A program made the position numbers and the translations under genes. 64,000 nt of DNA from an uncultured bacterium (GTDB taxonomy: Bacteria > Verrucomicrobiota > Lentisphaeria > Victivallales > UBA1829): assembly GCA_949292215.1 (NCBI GenBank), contig CASEYW010000193.1, positions 62,001 to 126,000 of the forward strand, written 5' to 3'. Each line of letters opens with the position of its first letter. Positions within the stretch are counted from its first letter, which is position 1. This document shows, piece after piece, positions 26,399 to 35,326 of the stretch. The notes below the pieces were generated by a model. It saw only the letters and a list, made by a program, of their open reading frames with translations. It searched no databases and was not told the DNA's origin.

Positions 26399-26436
26399 TC
26401 CGGGGAAGTTTCTCCCCCTCATACACCTTCCCCGGA
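26399..26436 (+). terminator. Hairpin after the third cassette
   Basis: TCCGGGGAAG (26399-26408) pairs perfectly over 10 bp with CTTCCCCGGA (26427-26436) around an 18-nt loop. No direct U-tract follows. It separates the frameshifted pseudopilin from the antiporter gene. Confidence 0.5.
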
Positions 26437-26566
26437 AATGGCCCCCATTTTCCACTCAAATCAAAGGAAAAATCTCTTTTTTTTTGCAGAAATCTCAACT
26501 TTCCACTGGAAAAATACCGGAAAGCGGTCTATCATACCGGGAACAGAACCACGGGAGATATTCTTC

Positions 26567-27934
26567 ATGAGCAACGACGCGTTTTTGATACTGTTTCTGA
26601 TCCTGATCACCCTGATGACCGTAATCCCCCTTTTTCTGCGCCGATTCAAGATCCCGCAGGTAATCGCACTGCTGGTGGCAGGCATGATCATCGGTCCCAA
26701 CGGATTCGATCTGGTGGGAAGGCTCGCTCCCGCGCTCTCCTTTCTCGGAACAAAGCCCGGAGTGATCGAGTCCCATTCCCTTACGCTGATCAACTCGCTG
26801 GGATCGCTCGGACTGCTTTTCCTGATGACTCTCGCGGGAATGGAGGCGGATTTCAAACTGATTCGGAGTTCAAAACGTCCGGTAATAGCTCTCAGCATCC
26901 TTACCTTTCTGCTGCCGGCAATTTCAGGATATCTGATCTATGCCTATTTCAAAGCGGAAGATTTTCCCGGAAAACTGCTGTATGCCTCTCTGTTCGCCTC
27001 TCACTCGGTCGGCATTGTGTTTCCGATCATCCGTGAACTGAAGATCACCAAAACAGTCTTCGGATCGGCGGTGCTGATCTCGACCGTCATCACAGACATC
27101 GCCAGCATTGTGCTTCTGGCGGTCAGCGTCCAGATGAAAAAAGTCGGCATGGTACAGCATATTGAAATGCACAAGACGCTCTCTCTGTTCGACTACATCG
27201 ATCCCGCTATCTTCGGCAACTATTTCATTCTCTTTTTCCTGCTGATCGTCATGATCTACTTCGCTCTGGTTCTTTTCCTGATCCCCCGCGCGGGAAATTT
27301 TATTATCCGGATCATGAACAAAGGCGAGGATCTGATGATTACCTGCTTCATCTGCGTCATTCTGGTGGCGGTTCTGGTTGGAGAATTCCTTGGAATCAAT
27401 CTTGTAGTCGGAGCGTTCCTTGCAGGACTCGGACTTTCCCGTCTCATGAACAGCCAGGACCAGACCGCATCCGATGCGTTCCATAAATTTGAAAGCATCG
27501 GTTACGGATTTCTGATCCCATTTCTTTTCATTTCCATCGGAATGAAAACGGATTTACGGATGCTGTTCGATTCCGTCGGCAACATACAGATTATCGTACT
27601 GACCATTCTGGGCCTGGTCTGCAGCAAAATTCTTTCCGGCTGGCTGGCACTCCGGCTCTGCGGTTTTGAAAATCTCAAGGGGCTTTGTGCCGGCGTCATG
27701 ACCGTCCCTCAGCTTTCCGCCACCCTTGCTGCGGCCGCCATTGGAAAAGAACTTGGAATGCTGGACAACAATTTCTTCAATGCAATCATTGTTCTCTCCA
27801 TTGTGACGACTCTGCCCGTCCCGAACATCGTCCGCTGGATCATTGAGCACTACGATCTCAAATTCCACGAATCTCAGCCCAGCGAAAAAGCAAAGATCGA
27901 CGTCTCCGACAATATGCAGGACAATCTGCTGTAA
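26567..27934 (+). CDS. Cation:proton antiporter, CPA2/KefB-type membrane domain
   Basis: A 455-residue polytopic membrane protein. The ATG at 26567 has GGGAG upstream. About twelve hydrophobic helices are visible, beginning AFLILFLILITLMTVIPLF. Typical features of the monovalent cation:proton antiporter-2 family are IPQVIALLVAGMIIGPNG, GLLFLMTLAGMEADF, SVGIVFPIIRELKITKT, STVITDIASIVLLAVSV (acidic ion-site Asp), and GINLVVGAFLAGLGLSR. It ends soon after the membrane domain with no TrkA-N or USP domain, so it is the short form. It would exchange Na+ or K+ for H+ across the inner membrane. It converges with tilS. Confidence 0.85.
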   Translation: MSNDAFLILFLILITLMTVIPLFLRRFKIPQVIALLVAGMIIGPNGFDLVGRLAPALSFLGTKPGVIESHSLTLINSLGSLGLLFLMTLAGMEADFKLIRSSKRPVIALSILTFLLPAISGYLIYAYFKAEDFPGKLLYASLFASHSVGIVFPIIRELKITKTVFGSAVLISTVITDIASIVLLAVSVQMKKVGMVQHIEMHKTLSLFDYIDPAIFGNYFILFFLLIVMIYFALVLFLIPRAGNFIIRIMNKGEDLMITCFICVILVAVLVGEFLGINLVVGAFLAGLGLSRLMNSQDQTASDAFHKFESIGYGFLIPFLFISIGMKTDLRMLFDSVGNIQIIVLTILGLVCSKILSGWLALRLCGFENLKGLCAGVMTVPQLSATLAAAAIGKELGMLDNNFFNAIIVLSIVTTLPVPNIVRWIIEHYDLKFHESQPSEKAKIDVSDNMQDNLL

Positions 27935-27971
27935 TCCGGAATAAGGATCTCCGGAAAAGAGAAAATGGACC

Positions 27972-29330
27972 TCATGCCAGTTTCCGTGCGCGGATCCGGA
28001 TGCACCAGCCTGTCCCGGCCGGCAGAAGAATGGAGCGTTTTACTCCGGGAATCCACAAAATGGAACCATCCGGCAGACGCAGTACCGGATAGGACTCCCG
28101 GTCGTATGATTTGATCTTTGCATCCAGAAACAGTTTTTTCAATAAAACCGGTGAATGTCTTCCAAACGGGATCATCCGCTCGCCGTCCTCCCGGACGGAA
28201 ATACGGAGCTCCGGCGGCAAATTTTCGGAGAAAAAGGCGGTAAAGGAATCCCCGAATACCGGTTGTTCCACACGCTCCGCGATCAACTCGAAATTGCCAT
28301 AAACAATACGATTCCTCTCTTCCCGGTTCCATGCGAGGGCGGGCATTCTGACCTTCCGGGAGCGGACCGACACACATCCATGTTCTACACAGAGAAAATG
28401 CCTGGAATCCTCTTTGAGTTCCACAATCCGGTGCTCTCCATTCTCCGGAGGACAAGCGACGGCACGCCCGAAACGTTCCAGAAGCGACAGATCCGGAATA
28501 TAATCCTTCCCAAGACGATCGCGCAGAAAATACCGAAGCACCCGGCAGAACAAAGCCCTGTGCAGCGCATTCCACTCTGCGGGAGCAAATGACTGCTTCT
28601 GTTCCATCCGGTGATAGGCCTCCCGAGCGGAATGCTCCAGGAAATCGGCATCGCACTCCACTGCGGAAAGAGAACGGAACATCCCTTTCCGGGCGGAGGG
28701 GAAGAGAGTGTCAATCACAGGAAGAAGCTCCAGACGCAGAGCGTTTCTCCGGAAACAATCCGCCTGAAGGTTGGAGGAATCAAGGCGCCAGGTTTCACCG
28801 GCAGCTCTCAGGGTATCTTCGATTTCCTGTTTGGAAATCTCCAGGAGAGGACGGATAAAATCCACAGACTCGATCCGGGAAAAAAAACGCATGGATGTCA
28901 GTCCGGTGGCATTGGACCCGCGAAACAGACGCAGGAACAGATTCTCCATCCGGTCATCGGCATTATGTCCCAAGGCGACAACGCATTCTGGCGAAGCTGC
29001 ATGAAGCTTCTTCCATTGCTCCAGGCGAAGGCGGCGCGCAGCGGCTTCCACCCCTTCTCCCGGATGCCGTTTTCCATTCACATCCAGCGGAATCACTGTG
29101 CAGGGAATGCCTTCCTTCCGGCACTTTTCGCGACACCATTCGGCATCCGCACGGCTTTCCGCACCGCGAAGTCCATGTTCAAAATGGACTGCCTCCAACG
29201 TAAAATGAAAAAGCGCTGAACGATGGTTCAGCGCCAGTAAAAGATAAAGACTGTCGGAACCGCCGCTGAATCCGCAGAAAACCCTGCGTCCGCACAACAG
29301 CGGACCTGCGGCGGCGGAAATCCGGAACAT
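27972..29330 (-). CDS. tilS: tRNA(Ile)-lysidine synthase
   Basis: A 452-residue ATP-dependent enzyme that modifies C34 of the AUA-reading tRNA-Ile to lysidine. The PP-loop SGGSDS is at residues 22-27. The family segments VHFEHGLRGAESRADAEWC, GHNADDRMENLFLRLFRG, FIRPLLEISKQEIEDTL and DSSNLQADCFRRNALRLELLP are present, followed by a C-terminal domain ending IPGVKRSILLPAGTG. The length is normal. The ATG at 29330 lies 3 nt after the trxA stop with no good ribosome site, so translation is probably coupled to trxA. The opening MFRISAAAG is short, as expected before the PP-loop. Confidence 0.93.
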   Translation of the reverse strand: MFRISAAAGPLLCGRRVFCGFSGGSDSLYLLLALNHRSALFHFTLEAVHFEHGLRGAESRADAEWCREKCRKEGIPCTVIPLDVNGKRHPGEGVEAAARRLRLEQWKKLHAASPECVVALGHNADDRMENLFLRLFRGSNATGLTSMRFFSRIESVDFIRPLLEISKQEIEDTLRAAGETWRLDSSNLQADCFRRNALRLELLPVIDTLFPSARKGMFRSLSAVECDADFLEHSAREAYHRMEQKQSFAPAEWNALHRALFCRVLRYFLRDRLGKDYIPDLSLLERFGRAVACPPENGEHRIVELKEDSRHFLCVEHGCVSVRSRKVRMPALAWNREERNRIVYGNFELIAERVEQPVFGDSFTAFFSENLPPELRISVREDGERMIPFGRHSPVLLKKLFLDAKIKSYDRESYPVLRLPDGSILWIPGVKRSILLPAGTGWCIRIRARKLA

Positions 29331-29333
29331 TTG

Positions 29334-29648
29334 TCACACGCTCTCGATTTCCCGGACAAGTTTTGCCTTGTCCTGAACTCCGGTGAACTGTTTGACAATT
29401 TCGCCGTCCTTCAGAATGAAGAGAGCGGGAATGCTCCGTACGGCAAAGCGTTTTGCAAGTCCCTGAGCCTCATCGACATTGATTTTGACGATGGTCGCTT
29501 TCCCCTCGACCTCTCCGGCAACTTGATCCAGAACAGGACCAAGCATTCTGCACGGTCCGCACCACTCCGCCCAGAAATCGACCAGGAACACTCCTTTTGC
29601 CGTCTTTTCATCGAATTCTTCTTCCGTAAAGTGCATGACTTCCGCCAT
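29334..29648 (-). CDS. trxA: Thioredoxin
   Basis: A 104-residue cytosolic disulfide reductase. The ATG at 29648 follows AAGGAG; a longer in-frame extension is rejected because it crosses the promoter. The redox motif WCGPC has Cys30 and Cys33, preceded by FLVDFWAE. The cis-Pro loop reads VRSIPALFILKDGE. The length and all core features match Trx1. It heads a two-gene unit with tilS. Confidence 0.96.
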   Translation of the reverse strand: MAEVMHFTEEEFDEKTAKGVFLVDFWAEWCGPCRMLGPVLDQVAGEVEGKATIVKINVDEAQGLAKRFAVRSIPALFILKDGEIVKQFTGVQDKAKLVREIESV

Positions 29649-29721
29649 TTTGAACTCCTTATTTTCGTTATGTTTTCTGTTCTGTTTCAGTCGGGGGATG
29701 AACCGCGTTTCGCAGTGTTTA

Positions 29722-29749
29722 AAAGTAACCTGTTTCTCGTTTTTGTCAA
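29722..29749 (-). promoter_or_regulatory. Probable trxA promoter
   Basis: On the minus strand a consensus TTGACA (29749-29744) is followed after 16 nt by TACTTT (29727-29722). The predicted leader is about 65 nt. The -10 is weak, so the exact start is uncertain. Confidence 0.5.
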
Positions 29750-29794
29750 GAGCGGGAATCAAAAAACGACAATGAAAAAACGGAAGTCCCGCTG

Positions 29795-30706
29795 TCAAAG
29801 TTCTCTCAGAAGCGGACAGACATCACAATAACGGCACCCCCGGCAGACGTCCGGAAGTCCGATCTCCGGAAAATCGGACAGCAGAACCACATTTCCCGGA
29901 CGGATTTTCCGTTTCATCAAAGCAATGCTTCCACGCATCAGCTCTTCCGCACTCTCCGCGCTGCCGTGAAAGGAAAACACTCTCCACTCTTCACCGTCGC
30001 GGGCAATGAAAAAGGAAATCGTGTTTTCCGCCTGGAACCTCTCCCGCGAATAGCATGCGAAGAGATCAGCAGTCATCCTGCAAATCTCCTCTTCGAACGG
30101 CGAATACTGAATCCGCAGAGAACAGCGGCATCCGGGCTCCTGCCAGCGGAGCCCGGGATCAAACCAGATGCGGACGCCATCACAGTAAAATTCATACTCT
30201 TCATTCCGATGAATGAAATTTGACCGCTGCAAGCGCAGGAGCAACTGGAAAACCTGTGATGAAACAAGACAGCGGAACGCACCCGCAACATCAAATTTTG
30301 CTTTGCGAAGCAAATCCTCCGGAGGAAGAGCAAAATCGAACGGAACCATCTCTCCGACCTGTCCGAATTCCTCAAGGATATAATCTTCAAAACAATTCCG
30401 GAAACGGCGAAGGCGTCCCCCCGGAGTCAGGAAACGCACCCGGTCAAAAGCCTCCTCCAGAATCCGGTTCGTCAGATCGCCGAGCCAGCCGGCATAGGAA
30501 ACGGACTTCTTGGCAGCATAGACCTGATGCACCAGTTCATCTGCGTAACGATCCCATCCGCCCTGCGCAAAATAATAGTGGAGAAAATAGCCGCGTTCAC
30601 ACCGGCGGAATAATCGATGACGCGTCAAAGACCATGAAAACTCCGTGGCAGGAAGTTCCGAAGCCGATTCAGATGCGGCTGTGACTTCGCGCCGGAAATC
30701 TCTCAC
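29795..30706 (-). CDS. Cas4/RecB-like PD-(D/E)XK fold protein, catalytic site apparently degenerate
   Basis: A 303-residue protein starting at GTG 30706, whose GTGA overlaps the sppA stop, so translation is coupled. The N-terminus FSWSLTRHRLFRRCERGYFLHYY resembles the opening helix of Cas4/AddB-type nucleases, including the lone Cys (near residue 36). The C-terminus has four Cys spaced by two residues (VCRGCRYCDVC), as in their Fe-S cluster. In the middle, GVRIWFDPGLRW could match the catalytic Asp strand, but the following strand reads LRIQYS where an Asp/Glu-x-Lys is expected. I infer an inactivated or highly diverged nuclease that may still bind DNA or an Fe-S cluster. The family is not certain. 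Confidence 0.5.
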   Translation of the reverse strand: MRDFRREVTAASESASELPATEFSWSLTRHRLFRRCERGYFLHYYFAQGGWDRYADELVHQVYAAKKSVSYAGWLGDLTNRILEEAFDRVRFLTPGGRLRRFRNCFEDYILEEFGQVGEMVPFDFALPPEDLLRKAKFDVAGAFRCLVSSQVFQLLLRLQRSNFIHRNEEYEFYCDGVRIWFDPGLRWQEPGCRCSLRIQYSPFEEEICRMTADLFACYSRERFQAENTISFFIARDGEEWRVFSFHGSAESAEELMRGSIALMKRKIRPGNVVLLSDFPEIGLPDVCRGCRYCDVCPLLREL

Positions 30707-31887
30707 GGCAGGAATTCCCGTGCCAGATAATAGAGACGTCCCGGCGGCAGTTCTCCGGCGGACATCCCCGGCAGATTCAGCTGAATCCGCGGATTTGTCC
30801 GGACGTCAGCAGTTCCAAAAAGCAACTCAAGGAACGAAAGATTTCGTTTGTATCGCACCACATTCAGACTTCCGGCGGGAACACCGGCAAGTTTTTCCGC
30901 TTCGGAAACAGCAGTTTCCATGCGTCCGAGTTTATCCACGAGTCCCAGTTTCAGAGCCTTGGCTCCGTGGAGGACACGACCATCACCGATGATCGTACTG
31001 CGGATACGCTCCTCCGGAATCCTGCGTCCGAGGGATACCAGACGGACAAATTCAGAATAGCTGTCGTCGACCAGTTCCTGGATCACCGCAATCTCCTTCG
31101 GGGAACGGACCTTCGCCCCGTTCAGCATATCCTTCATTTCGCCGGATTTATACACTTCGGCGGCAATACCGACCTTGTCGAGAAGCCCTTTGTAATTATA
31201 CGTGGAAATGATGACACCGATGCTGCCGGTCAGAGTCAGGCGGCTTGCAACGATTTTATCACAGGCAACTGCCACATAATACCCTCCGCTGGCAGCAATC
31301 GAATTCATCAAGGCGACTACAGGTTTGGCCTGCTTCAGTTTCAGAATCCGTCCGTGAATGTCATCGGAAGCAGTCACCTCTCCCCCTGGCGTATTGAGAC
31401 TGATGATCACCGCCCGGACAGAATGATCCTTTTCCGCCTTTTCCAACTGACGGCAAATCTCTTCCGAATCACAGAGACTTCCGTAGGAACGGCCGCCGTT
31501 CATAATAATACCGGAAATCTCAATGACCGCGATTTTTCCCTGCCGTCGATCCTGATTACTCTGAACATTCTCTTCCGAAAAATCACAGCTCCGCCCGGAC
31601 GATAATGTCGAGGCAATCCCCGCAAAAATGCCAATGCACAAAAGAAGGATCAGCAGAATCAGCACCACACAGCCACAGCCGAGAAGGCAACCGAAAAAAC
31701 GGGAAGAGGATTTCCGTTCCGTTCCCTGCTGCGGTCTCCTCAAACCTGTTTCCGTCTTCTCCGCCGATGAGCTTCCCGCATCCGCAGGCGAAGAGTTCTG
31801 GACTTCCCGTGTTTCAACAGCGGACAGCTCCCCCTGTTCGGCTTCATTGCCGACAGGACTTGTTTTTTCGGCTTCCAGATTTTCCAT
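30703..31887 (-). CDS. sppA: Signal peptide peptidase SppA (short, 36K type)
   Basis: A 394-residue membrane serine protease that degrades cleaved signal peptides. I chose ATG 31887 with GGGAGTG upstream over a longer extension. The protein has an unusually long acidic, Ser-rich N-terminal arm (residues 1-60), then a transmembrane helix (about 64-91). The protease core follows: GKIAVIEISGIIMNGG, ISLNTPGGEVTASDDI, the catalytic Ser region NSIAASGGYYVAVACD, LTGSIGVI, and the Lys region YKSGEMKDMLNG. It overlaps the Cas4-like gene by 4 nt. Confidence 0.9.
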   Translation of the reverse strand: MENLEAEKTSPVGNEAEQGELSAVETREVQNSSPADAGSSSAEKTETGLRRPQQGTERKSSSRFFGCLLGCGCVVLILLILLLCIGIFAGIASTLSSGRSCDFSEENVQSNQDRRQGKIAVIEISGIIMNGGRSYGSLCDSEEICRQLEKAEKDHSVRAVIISLNTPGGEVTASDDIHGRILKLKQAKPVVALMNSIAASGGYYVAVACDKIVASRLTLTGSIGVIISTYNYKGLLDKVGIAAEVYKSGEMKDMLNGAKVRSPKEIAVIQELVDDSYSEFVRLVSLGRRIPEERIRSTIIGDGRVLHGAKALKLGLVDKLGRMETAVSEAEKLAGVPAGSLNVVRYKRNLSFLELLFGTADVRTNPRIQLNLPGMSAGELPPGRLYYLAREFLP

Positions 31888-32021
31888 TATCCAATCACTC
31901 CCGTTTTTTGTGTATACAAAATCACACGGCCGCAGAAATTTCAAACCGTCTTTCTCTGAAAGAACAAAAAATATGCGGATTTGTTCGATTTTTTCCCGCA
32001 GAAAATGACAGAAAGGAACGT

Positions 32022-32954
32022 TCAGAGAATCTGTTTCAGGGAAATGGATTTCAGCAGATGTTCCGCATCCGTTCTGCGATAGACCGCCGGATACGATGTC
32101 ATACAGCTTGCACTTGCAGCGGCAAGCCCGCAGGCAAACGCCTCTGCCGGAGTTTTTCCGGAAAGCACTTCCAGGAACATGACCGCAGTACAGGTGTCCC
32201 CAGCCCCGATCGGATTGGTGAACGGTTCCACCGGCGGAACGGCAAACATCCAGACGCCTTCGGAATCAGCAAGAAACGCGTCCTCTCCGCCATCGGTCAC
32301 AGCCAGCACACCGGGAGAGCCATTCCGCCGCAGACGAAGAAGCGATTCAATGACATCGGCACTGCCCGTCAATGCAGTCAGTTCCGCTCGATTGATTTTC
32401 AGGAAATCGACTCCGCCTTCCAGGGTCGGATGAATTCCCTTGTAGGCATCCAGAATCACAGGTTTTCCCGCCGTTCGCGCACAGGCAGCTGCCCATGCGT
32501 AAAACCCGGGAGTGATTCCGGGCGGATAGGTACCGCACAATGCGAGAGCATCGGAGTGTTTCAGTTCCTGTTCCAGAGTCTCTTTCAAAAGTTCGACTTC
32601 TTCCCGGCAAAGCTCCCCGGAAGGTTCGATAATCTCTGTTGCACTCGTACTTTTCCCGCAGATCAGTGTCGTACAGGTGCGTGTTGGGGCGTCCACAGGA
32701 ACGGAGTTCGCATCCAGCCCCTCCTCCCGGAGCGAATCCCGGATCAGTCTTCCGGTATATCCCCCGACCGGCTGAACTACCACAGCCTCAGCCCCTCCCC
32801 AGGTCCGGACGGCTCGAATGAAATTAATCCCTTTGCCGGAAGCCATCGCATGAGCCTCCGACGCACGATTCACCTCCCCGAAGCGCAGTTCGTCGAAAAA
32901 CAGCGACTTCTGCCATGCCGGATTCAATCCCAGAGCCAGGATGCGTTTCCCCAC
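32022..32954 (-). CDS. PfkB-family sugar kinase, 1-phosphofructokinase-like
   Basis: A 310-residue cytosolic kinase. It starts at GTG 32954 behind a strong GGAGGTGAC. Signatures are LALGLNPAWQKSLFF (1-phosphofructokinase/tagatose-6-phosphate kinase opening), MASGKGINFIRAVRTWGG, KPVILDAYKG, FLKINRAEL, and the anion-hole/catalytic loop PIGAGDTCTAVMF. The substrate could be fructose 1-phosphate, tagatose 6-phosphate or another sugar phosphate; no PTS or lac genes lie nearby to decide. It lies 13 nt after the ATP-grasp gene at the end of the gltX-def run. A 134-nt gap follows before sppA, with no clear promoter. Confidence 0.8.
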   Translation of the reverse strand: MGKRILALGLNPAWQKSLFFDELRFGEVNRASEAHAMASGKGINFIRAVRTWGGAEAVVVQPVGGYTGRLIRDSLREEGLDANSVPVDAPTRTCTTLICGKSTSATEIIEPSGELCREEVELLKETLEQELKHSDALALCGTYPPGITPGFYAWAAACARTAGKPVILDAYKGIHPTLEGGVDFLKINRAELTALTGSADVIESLLRLRRNGSPGVLAVTDGGEDAFLADSEGVWMFAVPPVEPFTNPIGAGDTCTAVMFLEVLSGKTPAEAFACGLAAASASCMTSYPAVYRRTDAEHLLKSISLKQIL

Positions 32955-32967
32955 ACGTCACCTCCGA

Positions 32968-33690
32968 TCAGAAGGAAACGTTGACATCGCCGGAAAGCGT
33001 ATGCGGCGACGGAACCAGCAGACAGCCCAGCGGAGCATCCACATGCCGGTTCCAGTCACGAAACATCAGAGGATCCGTCGGCTCTCCCCAGGGATTCAAA
33101 TCCAGGACGAGCACTTTTCTGTTGCTGGTAATGTAGATATCCATTGCCAGAGAAGCTACGGGAAGACTCTCTTTGATTTCACAGAAAAACTCCTGCACAA
33201 CCCGCCAGTACTCCTCCTTCCGTCCCTCCAGACGCCGGAAGTGACGCACCAGATGGCGCTGACTCATCGCCACCAGATCCCCCTCCCGAATAAACAGACG
33301 AAATTCACGCGGCACATCAAACACCCGGAACTTGCGGACACAGACACATTGAACCAGTCCTTTGGCGGCAAGAGCACGGATTCGGGCACTCCCTGCCAGG
33401 GAAAACCAGGCGCTTTCCGCCGATACAACAGAACCACGTTTCGAGGAAAGGAAACGGGGAGAATCCGTCGGCGCGGCAAAATCCGTGGAGACAAACCGTT
33501 TTCCACTGAACGGACGCATCGCCTCGGAAATCCGCCGGATCGCCGATTCCACATTTTTCCCCGTGGTTTCGGCATTCGCCAGCGCATTGATCTCCACATC
33601 GCGCAGGAAAGCAAAGGTTGCCGGCATGGAACAGTGGGCAAACAGCGGATAATAGTTCTGCACCCGGAACGCATCATCAAGTTCAGGCAT
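32968..33690 (-). CDS. D123/CDC123-like ATP-grasp protein
   Basis: A 240-residue protein starting at ATG 33690 behind AAGGAG. It resembles the D123 family, whose eukaryotic member CDC123 assembles translation factor eIF2. Matching features are KRFVSTDFAAPTDSPRF in the N-terminal half, then DVPREFRLFIREGDLVAMSQR, a helix WRVVQEFFCEIKESL, and the ATP/Mg strand ALAMDIYITSNRKVLVLDLNPWG followed by PTDPLMFRDW. EFR, SQR and the acidic DLNP cluster correspond to conserved ATP-grasp positions. It lies among gltX, def, a membrane protein and a PfkB kinase in one direction. A role in translation is inferred from that company only. Confidence 0.65.
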   Translation of the reverse strand: MPELDDAFRVQNYYPLFAHCSMPATFAFLRDVEINALANAETTGKNVESAIRRISEAMRPFSGKRFVSTDFAAPTDSPRFLSSKRGSVVSAESAWFSLAGSARIRALAAKGLVQCVCVRKFRVFDVPREFRLFIREGDLVAMSQRHLVRHFRRLEGRKEEYWRVVQEFFCEIKESLPVASLAMDIYITSNRKVLVLDLNPWGEPTDPLMFRDWNRHVDAPLGCLLVPSPHTLSGDVNVSF

Positions 33691-33735
33691 GGAAAATCTC
33701 CTTCTCTAAAATAGTCCCTGACAAGGAATACGGAA

Positions 33736-34695
33736 TCAGAAAAAGTCCTGATCGTCTTCGCTTTCATCTCTCGGCGGAGGAGGATTCAGGAAACGCTGAA
33801 CTGCTCCAATCGCCAGCATCTGATAGATGAAAAAAACAACAAGAAAAATCGTCTGAAACCCGAAAAACGGAAATTCGACAATCATCGCCGCCGAAGCGAT
33901 CACCAGTGCGGGAAACGACGCATAAATCATGACCGAGAGAAGAGGACCGAACTTCAACCGCACATCCACCTTCGGCACAAAGATATGCTGCATGATCGCG
34001 AACAGAAGAGCCAGAATCAAAGCAATAAAGAAGATTCCCAGAAAAACGGAAACAGAAAATGTCACACAAAGCACTTTCAGCACCATGGACGAAATTTCCG
34101 CCGGTGTCCTGACAGCCGTTCCTTTGAACAGGGGCGCATCTTTTTTGCCCCCGGGAAAATAGTTCTCCTGAAGATACGTTCTGAGTTCCGGCGGAGTCAG
34201 CATCTGCGATGAAGCAAATCCGACCGGAATGAACAACGTATAAACCCAGTCCACCGGTGGAGGCAGAGGCGTTGCCAGATAAATTCCGGGCTCATTCAGT
34301 TTTCGGGTCCAGAGCACAAAACCACGCGGACACCAGAAAACTCCGGCCAGCTCCTTCCAATCCTCCATTCCATCGATTTTCTTCAGGGAATCCTTCGTCA
34401 GATAATCGAATCGAAACTCCGGAGAAAGCAGAAAAGTACGCGGACGATCCGCATTCCGGGCAGGAACAATCCGTTCCTTCTCCATGGAAACGGAACCGAA
34501 ATAATCTGTAAAGGCCTCCACAATAACCCGCCGTGCCCTTTCCATCTCAATCAATTGAAAACCGGAAATCACAACCGTCAGCAGCAGGCACAGCAGAAAC
34601 AGGTGCAGAAGCGCGCGCTGCGGCGAACGCATCATCAGATTCGGAAACGCCGAGGGCCCCGAACAGGCGGATACAACTGTTCTGAAAAATTCCAT
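33736..34695 (-). CDS. Polytopic membrane protein of unknown function
   Basis: A 319-residue protein. The ATG at 34695 lies 3 nt past the def stop (a TTG at 34698 is in frame too), suggesting translational coupling. One helix near residues 27-47 (LHLFLLCLLLTVVISGFQL) precedes a soluble region of about 150 residues with DYLTKDSLKKIDGMEDW and FWCPRGFVLW. Four further helices follow (about 195-300: VTFSVSVFLGIFFIALILAL, SVMIYASFPALVIASAAMIV, FQTIFLVVFFIYQMLAIGAV). The topology resembles DUF1189-type proteins of Firmicutes, but I would not assign that. It ends in an acidic tail and shares the gltX-def transcription unit. Confidence 0.7.
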   Translation of the reverse strand: MEFFRTVVSACSGPSAFPNLMMRSPQRALLHLFLLCLLLTVVISGFQLIEMERARRVIVEAFTDYFGSVSMEKERIVPARNADRPRTFLLSPEFRFDYLTKDSLKKIDGMEDWKELAGVFWCPRGFVLWTRKLNEPGIYLATPLPPPVDWVYTLFIPVGFASSQMLTPPELRTYLQENYFPGGKKDAPLFKGTAVRTPAEISSMVLKVLCVTFSVSVFLGIFFIALILALLFAIMQHIFVPKVDVRLKFGPLLSVMIYASFPALVIASAAMIVEFPFFGFQTIFLVVFFIYQMLAIGAVQRFLNPPPPRDESEDDQDFF

Positions 34696-34698
34696 CAA

Positions 34699-35307
34699 TT
34701 ACTTCAACCGCTTCAATTTAAAATTCTTTTTTCCCGATTTTTTCACGATTTTGTCAATTCCCGGCTTGATTTCATTATAATCTTCGTCCTCCAGGCGCTG
34801 AACAAATACAATGCCGTCAAGATGATCATATTCATGCTGAATCGCCCGGGCAAGCAGCCCGGCACACTCCAGACAGATCTCGCCACCGCCCAGAATCCGC
34901 GCTTTGAACACCACAGAGACGGGACGCTCCACCGGAGCCCACAATCCCGGCACACTCAAACATCCCTCCTCGCGAGTTTCCTTCACTTCGCTCCGAGAGA
35001 CAATTTCCGGATTGATGAACACCAGAGGCATTTTCGGAAGGAGTTCACGCTCCCCGGGAGAAGTCACCGGAAGCGGATTACCATTCTCATCCTCAGGCGT
35101 ATAGACATGAAGAGCGAACATGCGCAGCGGAACCCCCACCTGCGGAGCGGCAAGCCCCACTCCGTCGTGTTTGTACATGGTCTGCACCATCTTTTCACCG
35201 AGCTCCAGAATCTCCTCGTCGATCGCTTTGACCGGTTTGGCTTTTCCGGCAAGCACCGAATCGCCCAGCAGACGCACAGGCAATGTTTTTCTGATCCGTT
35301 CAAACAT
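34699..35307 (-). CDS. def: Peptide deformylase
   Basis: A 202-residue metalloenzyme removing the formyl group from nascent proteins. The ATG at 35307 follows TTTGGAGTCGAAG. All three motifs are intact: GVGLAAPQVG (49-58), EGCLSVPG with metal ligand Cys116, and QHEYDHLDG with ligands His158 and His162 and catalytic Glu159. It is slightly longer than E. coli Def because of a VYTPEDENGNPLP insertion and a basic C-terminal tail. It starts 19 nt after gltX and is coupled to the following membrane-protein gene. Confidence 0.95.
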   Translation of the reverse strand: MFERIRKTLPVRLLGDSVLAGKAKPVKAIDEEILELGEKMVQTMYKHDGVGLAAPQVGVPLRMFALHVYTPEDENGNPLPVTSPGERELLPKMPLVFINPEIVSRSEVKETREEGCLSVPGLWAPVERPVSVVFKARILGGGEICLECAGLLARAIQHEYDHLDGIVFVQRLEDEDYNEIKPGIDKIVKKSGKKNFKLKRLK

Positions 35308-35326
35308 CTTCGACTCCAAACATCTG

